Positions 1 through 11,600 of a stretch of 64,000 bases of DNA are shown here, in pieces. Source of the DNA: Pomphorhynchus laevis (Eukaryota > Acanthocephala > Palaeacanthocephala > Echinorhynchida > Pomphorhynchidae). Every line of letters begins with the position of its first letter. Position 1 is the first letter of the stretch. The DNA is taken from NCBI GenBank assembly GCA_012934845.2, contig WNNJ02000824.1:62001-126000 (forward strand), given 5' to 3'. The position numbers and the translations under genes were made by a program. A model generated the notes under the pieces. That model was given only the letters and a program-made list of their open reading frames with translations. It did not search any database and was not told the origin of the DNA.

Positions 1-190
1 CTGATGACCTCTAATCCTTTTCTCATACATCGTCGGATATTTATTAGTCAATTCATAACAATTGACTTTATTTTTAATTTTAAATTTTGATATCATATAT
101 TGAATAATACATGATATAATTATTTATATTATTATTTATCTTTATTATTTAATAATTTATACATAGGCTCAGTTATCTGATCTGATTCTT
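1..190 (+). mobile_element. 3' terminal module of Naiad-type PLE (fragment)
   Basis: The window opens inside the same non-coding module that follows the reverse transcriptase ORF of the complete element at 29-32 kb. It has CTGATGACCTCTAATCC, then a TATTTATTAGTCAATTCATAA stretch, and ends with the recurrent terminus (CTCAGTTATCTGAT). It contains no coding sequence. The upstream half lies outside the window. Confidence 0.7.
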
Positions 191-1405
191 CAGTAAACAT
201 TATCTCCAACAATACACAATACTTAGTCTCTTTGTCAATCTATCTTTGATTGTGTGTTTTGTTTCTTCAACGTATTGTATTCTACATCACTCGCAGGTTC
301 CTACGTATACAACGCATTTGGTTTTACAATTAGCCTTAACATTTATTTGATGTTTAAATTTTGTCGCTGTGCTAATTATGCGTTCACCAATGCTTACACA
401 AGATCTTTTATCCTGTTATTTTTATATATGATATGGGTGGATACTTTCAGACGCACTACTTAATCTACTATGTATTAATATTGATTTTTGAGTTGTATTT
501 TGAATTGGCACTATCTATGATTTTATTTGTGTCCTTTTGAAAATTGCGTAAGGAAAAACAGTAATCCGTAGCCATAATTATTTGATTTTCTGTTTTATTT
601 AACTTGAATCTTTATCGCTTACCTAGTTGTGTTTTCACAATGTTCCTCACTAAGCATCTAGAGTATCCTTTATTAATCAATGTTTCCAGTAATTATTTTA
701 AATGAGCCGATCTTGTTGAAATTGTGTTAAAAAGCGTTATCATACATCTAGTCTCGTTATGGATCATATTAAGCATCACTTTCTCCGCGTTGCTATGTGG
801 TGGAAGCGTTTGCACTGCAAACTCTATGTACGGGGTTCAAGCCTCGAGCATGTACTCTCAATTGACATATCTGTATACACGTCAAAGCCACAAGGTCGCA
901 TTGTCGAAAGACAATGCAACGTACGAGCACCGGGAATAATTTTACATTTATTCACAGTAAACGTAAATTTTAACTATCCTGATTTTTTTAAATTGTTTCT
1001 GTTATTTCATTTAAAGTTGCTTCATCTTTGACGATCATAAAGGAATCGTCAATATACCGTTAACAAGCCAGAAATATGTAAACTGATTACCTGTTTATAT
1101 CGGTCCATGTACATAATTGCGTATGTTGGCGCAACCGATGTTACCATTGCTGTTACGATGATTTATTTATATAGTTTATTGTTAAATTCAAACACGTTTT
1201 GTTTCAAGATGACTCACAAGGTGTTAATGATAAATAAAAAAAATTACAGTACCATTGAGATTGTACAAAAAAATTTTTACAGTCCCATTCAGTTACGGTA
1301 CTATTTGTACTTACAATTGGCCTTCCTAGACACGGTGTGATATTTTTATGTTACCTTTTGGTAGATATAATTTGCCTCAGTTGTGATTGTCATATAGGAT
1401 TGATC
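191..1405. other. AT-rich sequence, nothing recognised
   Basis: Several short open frames occur here (for example 254-463, 724-939, 759-1031), but they overlap one another, are Leu/Tyr/Phe-rich in the way AT-rich noise is, and show no known domain. I see no RNA gene or repeat. Confidence 0.5.
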
Positions 1406-1495
1406 CAGATATAGGATCGAAAAACCCTGTCAATATATGTTTGGATCAACAGCTGATGAGACCCATCCCGACTGATTAGTAGCGACTTGCTGTAT
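1406..1495 (+). repeat. Degraded hammerhead-like module
   Basis: GGATCGAAAAACC is followed about 35 bases later by CAGCTGATGAGACCC and ACTGATTAGTAGCG. This is the same order of blocks (GAAA, then CTGATGA, then CTGATT-GTAG) as in the retrozyme-like units at 18, 21 and 24.7 kb. The stems are poorly preserved, so this is an old copy. Confidence 0.45.
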
Positions 1496-1753
1496 CAAAA
1501 ATAACATCAATACCTGTGAGGATAATATCGTGCCACAATCAGAAATTTTCAGCTCATAGATGCAATCAAGTTAAATTAAAGTTTCAATAAAAGCTTAGAT
1601 ATACATATGGTATCAGCGAATTTTACTTTTTTTGGTATATCAAGATATATTACATTAATTGTTCATTATAAAACTGAACATATCATAGTCGTTAATTAAT
1701 CTTTGATTTATTAAACAAATGATTTCTTTAAAAAAATGTTTTATATTTACATA

Positions 1754-2165
1754 AATCAGATAAGCTAACTGAGCCAACGTAATATAATAATAAGTTTAAA
1801 AATATTATCATTTTATACGAAAACAGTAAATCAAGAGTGTGTTAAAATCATAATTGTGCTAATTATATATCAAATAATTAACAATTAAATAATAATAGAT
1901 AATAAAAAATTATTACACAGGATATTATGAATTGATTAATAACATACGATAAATCAGAATACAGATTGCAGATCATAAGGAGGAATTGCTATATTATAAT
2001 GTTTCGGCCCTTATTCCTAGATATCAACAGGGCCAAATACGTATTTCCTCTGATGAAATTTAATTATCTGGTGAATTTTATTCTTATACAAATTATATTA
2101 TTTATTATCCATTCATGAAAATTGCCCTAGGAGTTTTATATTTTAAAACTCATTAATGATAGGCA
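1754..2165 (-). mobile_element. 3' end fragment of Naiad-type PLE
   Basis: On the minus strand the piece begins with the last codons of the RT ORF (ending MDNK-stop, about 2100-2160). It runs through the GGCCCT...AGGGCCGAAAC structured module and ends at the AGCTTATCTGAT terminus near 1760. It is much decayed compared with 31.8-32.2 kb. Confidence 0.7.
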
Positions 2166-2789
2166 ACGTTGGCATAACATAATTGTAAATAATCTGTATT
2201 TAATAATGTACATCATTTATTAATCATATATATAATTGTATATTGATATTATTGTTTAATAATAATGTACATCATTTATTAATCATATATACACAATTAC
2301 ACAACCATACAATTGATTGGTAACTAATGAACGTAATCAAAAATGATATTCTAAAATTAAATTTAAAAGCTGAATTTTAAGTAATTCCAAAATAAAAAAT
2401 ATGCACGCATATATTATATTTATTGCTAGATTTCTTCCCGATCAAAAAAAATAAAATGTGTTTTTTTATATTTATTTGTGAAAGTTTCGCTCTATTTACT
2501 GTTTTATCAGTGATAAATCTGAGAATATACAAAGCATTAAACTTTTGAAAAAATACAATTGTACCTTATACTTAAAATCAATTTCTAGACAAATTCTGTC
2601 AACTATTTTATGATTTCGAACCAATCGACAGCCTCGTATTTACTGCCAAGGTTTGTTGCGGACGTTTCGTTCGAACTCGGCTTATCTTCATTAGTTTTCA
2701 AACCTTATTAAATAGTCGCAAACCTTATAAAGAAACTAGTGTTTATATCAGGCTGTTGTATAGGGTGCTTTTCAGCATAGTGATCTACC
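2166..2789. other. AT-rich spacer
   Basis: A 45-bp direct repeat (TAATAATGTACATCATTTATTAATCATATAT at about 2200 and 2262) is the only structure seen. There is no coding signal. Confidence 0.4.
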
Positions 2790-3080
2790 TTTGTTGCTTC
2801 GTTAGCTGTTAGGTTACATTGTCCTCATAAATGCTCAAGTAATGGCTGAGCAGTAATGGCTAATGCGTGCCTCGGACTGAAATTTACTAACCCATCTTAA
2901 ATAAATAAAGATTTTCTTAAAAATCTTTGTTAATAATCTTTATTCTTTTTTCTTAAGAAAATCTGTATTTATTTAAGATGAGTTAGTAAATTTCAGCGCA
3001 GAGGCACAGTGATCACCTTCTTAGTCATTACGTGAGCATTTATGAGGGCAATATAACCCAACAGCTAACGAAGCAACAAA
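2790..3080. mobile_element. Foldback/MITE-like inverted repeat
   Basis: Two imperfect arms of about 130 bp are inverted around a short AT centre at 2920-2945. The left arm begins TTTGTTGCTTCGTTAGCTGT; the right arm ends ACAGCTAACGAAGCAACAAA. Both arms carry matching blocks such as AAATTTACTAAC/GTTAGTAAATTT. No ORF lies inside, so it would be a non-autonomous element. Confidence 0.75.
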
Positions 3081-3705
3081 CTCATCTTGCTTACCACAAG
3101 ACACATTTAAGTTAATAGCTGTATTATCTAGATATCACCTCTTTTATCGGGCGCCTAGGAAAAACAATTGCGATCTACATTACCATAAAACGCACTCTAT
3201 ATAATCTGCTTAATAAGGTTTGAGGAATTCCTAAGTTTATCTTTGCTTCAAATATATATCAATTCAACAATAGACGTGCATGGATTGTGAATGCGTCAAA
3301 TAAGAGAAGGGATATTAGAATATACCAATCTTTTTACAATATGCTGTTGATTATATCCACGCTTGAAAAGTATTTTACGCCCATTTTTACAGATAATATC
3401 AATTATGAAGCTATAATTAAGCAAATTTATAGCTTTATAACGTGATTTCATTGTTGTGAATAATTAAGGCATCATCAACGTAACGAAGTAGATTGATATA
3501 CCACATATTTGTTTATTTAATTGATTTAGGTATGAAATCAATTGTTACTTAAACCTTATATTTTTGCTTGGTAATTCAGATCATATAACTGATTCTATGT
3601 AATTTATATAATAAAATGACGCTAAATAAAATAAATAATAAAATAAAATAATTATAAATAATTGCTATAAGATTCTAGCACAGGCAGGTGGCATTTTAAT
3701 GATAG
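3081..3705. other. AT-rich spacer
   Basis: No gene, RNA or repeat recognised. Very AT-rich with scattered stops in all frames. Confidence 0.4.
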
Positions 3706-4245
3706 CAAAACAGATCAGATAACTGAGTCTACGTATTTTAAAATATTTATATTTTATAAATCAAAAATGAAGATAAATAATAAATAATCATTAATTATAT
3801 AAGATTTTATACAATTTATATTTATATCAAGTTAGAATAAAAAATTGAAATTTAAAAATAAAAGTCAATTTGTATGAAATTACTAATAAATAGCAGACGT
3901 TGTATCAGAATAAGGATTAGAAATTATCAGAAGCTGCTAAGTTCTCAGGTTTCCGCACCTATTCTTCGACTCAACATTATTGCGGGGCCAAATAACGCGC
4001 TAATGACGTATTATATGTAACATAAAACACTAGGTATTTTGTATTACATATTTTATATCAAGGTAGTTTATATAAAGTTAAAATTGAAATTTAAAATAAA
4101 AATCAATTGTTAAAATTTAAAATAAAAATCAACTAATAAATAAGAGACGTTGTATCAGAATAAGGATTAGAGGGCATTAGGGTTTCGTTTCCTATTCCTC
4201 CAATCAACATTTATTACGAATGTATTATTTGTAATAATACATTAT
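3706..4245 (-). mobile_element. Two adjacent Naiad 3' terminal modules
   Basis: The first minus-strand module (3711-4015) begins with the terminus at 3711 (GATCAGATAACTGAGTCTAC) and includes GACGTTGTATCAGAATAAGG and the GGCCCC block. A second partial copy (about 4075-4245) repeats the GACGTTGTATCAGAATAAGG segment. The tandem arrangement is typical of PLE ends. Confidence 0.65.
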
Positions 4246-4678
4246 AGACATTTGTGTTTTATAAAAATTTTATCATAAAATGTTGAAATTTTAAAAGTGT
4301 CATGATATAAAAATCCTAAAATCGGAATGAATGTAATTTTCAAAAGGCAAAGAATTAGTAAAAGATTTTTAAGCAACATGTTTATACAGAAAATAATTTC
4401 TCAATAACAGACAAAAATAATTCTATAATAAATTCCTGTACTACAGCAAGATTTTGGAAAAGGAAATAAGTTCGGCAATTGTCTTTGTCGAAATTGGAAA
4501 TAAATTAAAGGAAGTTAGTATAGGAAAGGTTTACTTCCACAGCAATCGCCGCCAGCTTATTTTTGAGGTGGAAATTGTAGACCATCTGGATATAAAAAAG
4601 CTTACTATCTCTTATATGTATGTAGTTGTATGTAGTTGTGTATGTGTGATTGTCTTATATAGAATCAAGCTTTGCCTA

Positions 4679-5652
4679 TCAATTATCGAAATCACTCATT
4701 TCGCTTTCGTCGCTAACGTCAGCTCGACACGGCATCGTAATGCATCGACGTCTGCGTGCCGCTAAAATTATGGGCGTTAACCCATCTGTAACATCGTTAG
4801 TATCAGTGGTTTTAGTCATATTACCACTATCACCACTCCGCGTTGCACTATGCGATTTGTCTAATAATTCTTTTGAATCATCTATTGTTATTGTCCATCG
4901 GCGGGGTATAATTAACGAATTGCGTCGTGCATTAATAATATTAGTTATTTGAGAAGTATTCGGCCAGTGAGAAGGATTAGAATTATGAGCTGGTAATAGT
5001 GTCGGTGAAAAAGCGTCATCTAGAGAAGCGTCATCTAAAGAAGCGTCAACTAAAAAAACGTCATCATCTTCGTCTACTTCTTCCTGCATATGACTACTCG
5101 AAGACGATGATTCAATAAATATACTACTTGTTTCTTCTATATAATCGTCAAAGATGTCGTTACAAGTACCATTGCTGCTAGAACCAATAAATTGCTGTTC
5201 ATCGTACAAACAACCACTACACCCGTTATTGGTAGCTACACCGTTGTTAGTAGATTGCTGTTGTTCAATCGCTTCCGTTGATATAATATCAATATGTACC
5301 GGAGGTGGCGAGCTCGAAAAGGCATCCATATTGTCAACTTCAAATGTTTCGACTGATGCTGAAGGAAAATAATCGTCGCTAGTAAAAGAAAAAAATTGCT
5401 GCGCCGGTCCCACTTCGAGATCACGATCATGACATAATCTATCATCTATATCATCTTCGCCAATAACAACAGTACAAACATCGGTATCAACGACGGGTAT
5501 AACGGCATCGCTGTCTCGATCACGCTCACCGCTAAGGAAAGTCTCTATTGCTCTATGAACTGGTTCAATACCACTATATTCACTGTCGCCTTGTGATAAT
5601 AATGATTGCTGCTCATCCGGTATCAACCCGGAAGCATATTTCAGTACGTATT
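4679..5652 (-). CDS. Ube2h: Terminal exon of UBE2H-like gene with long acidic tail
   Basis: A 974-bp exon with acceptor TTTTTATTGTTTAAG just upstream on the minus strand. It completes the split Glu codon and continues [10 protein letters not shown], the counterpart of EYIQKYATEE in UBE2H. It then adds about 300 residues rich in Ser, Asp, Glu, Gln and Asn, including a poly-Ser run, acidic runs (EEVDEDDD), a duplicated SLDDA and a basic RRRR patch. It ends [11 protein letters not shown]-stop, recalling the SSMSDFSEDE end of UBE2H. No membrane segment or fold is evident; it is probably disordered. The frame is open for 324 codons with no stop, so it is not decayed. Confidence 0.88.
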
Positions 5653-8600
5653 CTTAAACAATAAAAATGGATATGATAAATTCGATTTTATCTATCAATT
5701 TTAGAATATTTATCATATTCTACTAGCATTCATTCTGATAGACAAATAGCTATGATAATTCTGTCAATGAACAAAATTTATATACCATACACAAAATGTT
5801 TAGGGTTCAAACTAAAAAAATATGAGTAGTGATTATAATTAAAATTAATAAATATTAAATTTATTAATATTTTAGTTTAATAAATTAATATTAATTTAAT
5901 AAACTAATATTAATTTATTAATTATTTATTTTAACTAAATAATTAATATTCGACTTCGTGAATATTGTATCCGATTAGCATACGCAGTATAATCACCTAT
6001 AAAATTAATTTTAAAATATAAAGTTATATTAAATAAAATTAATATTGCAAATTTTAATATTAATAACATGCATAACTTATTCTATATTATAAAATATAAT
6101 ATAAAATTAATATGTTAAATTAATATTAGACATTTTCATGTATTAAAATGACGAATTCAGAAAAATAGTTCTATTTTGTACAGTAGCTAAACGGAAGCGG
6201 CAAACCTAAGTATCTCCAAATAAAATAGTGCGTTAAAATGACGAATTCAGAAAAATAGTTCTATTTTGTACAGTCGCTAAACGGAAGTGGCAAACTTAAG
6301 TATGCCGCTTCCGTTTGCCGCAAAAAACGGCAAACTTACTCATTTCTCGAGACAAGGCGCTATATAGTGTTCTAATCTCCCTCGACCTCTCCTCCGCCTT
6401 CGACATTGTCGACCACCCCGCCTTCCTTTCTCGCCTTCGTTATTATTACGGCTTTTCTCCCTCGGTAGCATGGTTTGCCTCATATCTATCCGACCGTTGC
6501 TTTCGCGTCTGTTCTAATTCATCATCCTCCCCTCTCATCCCTATTTTTTGCGGGGTCCCACAAGGTTCAGTCCTAGGTCCCCTGCTTTTCTCTCTTCTGC
6601 TTGGAGATCTCTCTCCGTTTATCAAACTTTACTCCTTTAACGTCATGCAATACGCCGATGACATCCTCATCTATGATCATGCACCTGCACATCGCATACC
6701 CGATATCGGCATTTCTGCCTCTAACTGTCTTACTTATATCTACAAACGCCTCTCCAATCTCCATCTCGTTCTAAATCCCGAAAAGTCCAAAATAATGTGG
6801 ATCCTCCCCCGTAAACCAAACATATCTCCTCCCACTGTATATTTTGCCTCATCGATCATCCCCATAGTCCACAATCTCACTTTCTTAGGCTTCCATTTCG
6901 ATGATCACCTTTCCCTTAAACCCTTCGTCCGTGACAAGGTCCGCTCATCTAACTTAATTCTCGGTGACATCCGCTCTATCCGCCCTCTTATCGACTTCCG
7001 TTCTTGTATGTCTCTTATTTCATCGCTTCTTTTCCCTAAAATCGATCACTGCCTTAGCCTTATCGCCGATTATCCAAAATCCATCATCCTACCCCTACAA
7101 CGCATAATCAACTCCTCCGTTCACGTGCTCTTTCGTCTCCGTCGCTTCGACCACACATCCACATATTTTGTTCAACTCTCCTGACCCTACATCCGCATCA
7201 AACTTCGCCTTCTTCTCGTAACTTTTCGACTAATCGCTGTCGGCTTCCCATCGTTCATCAACCTTCCTTTCTTAGACGACACTCGCCCAACTTCGATATC
7301 GCTGCGTTCTCGTCATACCATCTTACTTTACGTTCCCAATTACTCCAACAACCAGGGTCTCCGATCTTTCCTCGTCACCGCCCCACTCGCCTGGAATCAG
7401 CTCCCACTCGACGTCCACCGCGCTCTCTCCTTTATTACATTCAAATACCTCCTCCGTTCACATCTTCTCGACACATGATTTACATTTTTGTCTGTTGTGG
7501 TCATGTAAGCGTGCGCTGGCACGCATTTGTCACATTAAAATAAATCTTCTTTAAGTATCTCCAAGAATAAAATAGTGCGTTAACATGACGAATTCAGAAA
7601 AATAGTTCTATTTTGTGCAGTAGCTATACGGAAGCGACAAACTTAAGTATCTCCAAAAATAAATTAGTGTTCATTGTCTGAATTCATATATGGTGAATAT
7701 TCATTGAATGTTTAAAATGATGTCAATAGCATGAATTGAGATATCAATATAGATTTTCAATGCTGAGATTTCAATTATAAATACTGAGATTTCAATATCA
7801 ATTATCAATGCTGAGATATCAATGTTGAGATACTCACGCGAGTTTAGTTTTAATGTTTAAATTTAATGAAATCAAATATGTAATTAAATAAAGATCATAA
7901 GAGAATTTCCACATGCTGCTGGATTTATGTCTTTTTATCGTTTATCTCCTTTATCGCTTATCTTAAAAATTTTGAAGCAAGTTGTAAAACGAAACAAAAT
8001 ACAATGTTGTATATAAATACACCTGGGTGGGAGGCTAGATGAAGCATTGACGTCCATCGGACAAGTGGCATAAGATAAACAAATTACTCAATATTGATAC
8101 AAGTCTTCCGTTAAATCACACTGCCTTTAAATTCAAAAATAAAATATCACAATAACTAATAACGGCACCAAAAACACGATTATTGTCAGAACAGAAAAAT
8201 CTAAAGTTGCATGACTTTATTTTGATTAAAAATCTCAAAAATATTTTAACATATTAAAATAAGGTTTTATTAAAATAATATCTGATAAGGAATTCAATCA
8301 TCATTTTTTTTTGGTTTTTTTATTTGATAAATTAAATTTATTTATATATACATATATTTATTTATACTAATAATTTTAATCAATCGAGTGTAAAATCACT
8401 CCATTAGTTAATCCATCAAGTTAATCAATCATAAGTAAACCAACCGAATGCAATAGCATACATTTTGCTTTCGTCACAAATCAAATTTAAGATAAAAATG
8501 CAGTTTACATGCGAAGTAATGCTTGTTAGAATACTTTGACAGAATTTGTTGAAAACTATTGATTCAACATTAATTCTTATTAATATACTTAATTAGAATT

Positions 8601-11600
8601 AATATAATAATATAATTAATTAATGATATAAAAATATAAAAATATATTAATATTATTAATAATATCAATTAGAAAGCAGTCAAGACCGTAATTGACGAAA
8701 GGTCGCCTTCCTCCATACTGCGATCTCCATGTATAATTCAGAACAATTTACAGTACATTTCACTTCACATATATTCAATAATTTAAGGGAAATAGCAAAA
8801 AAGAACATTATTAAAGACATTACCATTATTAAAAATATTATTCATAACAATTAAGATAGAAAATAAATTTTTGACTATAGGATAGTCCTTTTACGTTTTG
8901 AAAAGTGATTGAACTTTTAACAATTATGTAGAGTATTCAAGATTCTGTATATTTAAATATAAAAATAACGCACATCGAACATATCATTAGACAATGACAT
9001 AAGTGTATAATACTTTATATCCAAAATATTTCGGAGGACAATTCAGACATTAGATTTCATAAGTGACATTCGTCGACTCATTTTAGGTTTGATCTTGAAT
9101 TGTCCGGCTAGAATAGCTTTCTTTAAATGGTATAAGTATATATTTGAAGGGAAGCTATTTTTTAAGAAATTAGAACATCCGTCACTGACCTATTCCGCAG
9201 GGATGAGTACTTGTTTCTCACTCGTGACTGCATCTAAAGTATTGATATTAGTGTTATTCTTTAGACAACGGCTAACTGCTTGTCGTATTGCCCATATTGA
9301 AAAATCTCTAGATTCCAACATTTCCGAAATTCTCAGTAATTGTTGGTTCTTAATCATTGGTATCGAGCATATATTAAACGTTTGATCATAAAGCGCTTTA
9401 GCGACCATAATTTTGTAATTATTAGTTATCCAATCGATAGAGTTGTATATCAGTATTTAATCGTTGTTTTCTTCCGTTTATTAGTATATTTCTTCCAGAA
9501 ATTAGTATATCCATCAGTGACATATTCCGCAGGTATTAATACTTGTTTTTCACTCGTGCCTGCATTCAAAGAATTGATATTCATTCTATTCTTTAGAGAA
9601 CGGCTAGTTGTTTGACGTATTGCCCATATGGAAAAATCTCTAGATTCCAACATTTCCGAAATTCTAAGTAATTGTTGGTTCTTAATCATTGGTGTCGAGC
9701 ATATATTAAAAGTTTGATCATAAAGCGCTTTAGCAACAATAATTTTGTAATTATTAGTTATCCAATCGATAAAGTTGTATATCAGTATTTTATCGTTGGT
9801 TTCTTCCGTTTATTAGTATATTTCTTCCAGAAATTAGTATATCCATCAGTGACATATTCCGCAGGTATGAATACTTGTTTTTCACTCGTGCCTGCATTCA
9901 AAGAATTGATATTCATTCTATTCTTGAGACAACGGCTAAGTGCCTGACGTATTGAACATATTGGAAAATCTCTAGATTCCAACATTTCCGAAATTCTAAG
10001 TAATTGTTGGTTCTTAATCATTGGTGTCGAGCATATATTAAAATTTTGATCATAAAGCGCTTTAGCGACAATAATTTTGTAATTATTAGTTATCCAATCG
10101 ATAAAGTTGTATATCAGTATTTTATCGTTGATTTCTTCCGTTTATAAGTATATTTTTCCAAAAATTAGTATATTCATCAGTGACATATTTCGCAGGTATG
10201 AATACTTGCTTTTAACTCGTGCCTGCTTTTAAATAATTGATATTCATTCTATTCTTAAGACTACGGCTAATTGCCTGACGTATTGCCCATATCGGAAAAT
10301 CTGTAGATTCCAACATTTCCGAAATTCTCAGTAAGTGTTGGACCTTAATCATTAGTGTCGAGCATATATTAAACGTTTGATCATAAAGCGCTTTAGCGAC
10401 CATAATTTTGTAATTATTAGTTATCCAATCGATAAAGTTGTATATCAGTATTTTGTCGTTGATTTCTTCCGTTTATTAGTATATTTCTTCCAGAAATTAG
10501 TATATCCATCAGTGACATATTTCGCAAATATTAATACTTGCTTTTAACTCGTGCCTGCTTTAAAATAATTGATATTCATTCTATTCTTGAGACTACGGCT
10601 AATTGCTTGACATATAGCCCATATAGCAAAATCTCTAGATTCCAACATTTCCGAAATTCTCAGTAAGGGTTGGTCCTTAATCATTGGTGTCGAGCATATA
10701 TTAAACGTTTGATCATAAAGCGCTTTAGCTGCCATAATTTTGTAATTATTAGTTATCCAATCGATAAAGTTATATATCAGTATTTTATCGTTGATTTCTT
10801 CCGTTTATTAGTATATTTTTTGCAGAAATTAGTATATCCATCAGTGACATATTTCGCAAATATGAATACTTGTTTTTTACTCGTGCCTGCTTTTGGAGAA
10901 TTGATATTCTATTCTTGAGACTACGGCTAATTGTGTGACGTATTGCCCATATAGCAAAATCTCTAGATTCCAACATGTCCGAAATTCTCAGTATTTGTTG
11001 GTCCTTAATCATTGATGTTGAGCATATATTAAAAGTTTGATCATAAAGCGCTTTAATGATCATAATTTTGTAATTATTAGTTATCCAATCGATAAAGTTG
11101 TATATCAGTATTTTGCCGTTGATTTCTTCCGTTTATTAGTATATTTCTTCCAAAAATTAGTATATCGATCAATGACATATTTCGCAAATATGAATACTTG
11201 TTTTTCACTCGTGCCTGCTTTTAGAGAATTGATATTCATTCTATTCTTGAGACTACGGCTAATTGTGTGACGTATTGCCCATATAGCAAAATCTCTAGAT
11301 TCCAACATATCCGAAATTTTCAGTAATTGTTGGTCTTTAATCATTGGTGTCGAGCATATATTAAAAGTTAATTTTGTAATTATTAGTTATCCAATCGATA
11401 AAGTAGTATATCAGTATTTTGTCGTTGATTTCTTCCGTTTATTAGTATATTTCTTCCAAAAATTAGTACATCCATCAGTGACATATTTCGCAGGTATGAA
11501 TACTTGTTTTTCACTCGTGCCTGCTTTTGGAGAATTGATATTCATTCTATTCTTGAGACTACGGCTAATTGTGTGACGTATTGCCCATATAGCAAAATCT

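Noticed and set aside
254-1340. Cluster of short plus-strand ORFs at the window start
   Set aside because: Overlapping, hydrophobic, composition-driven frames with no domain and no splice context.
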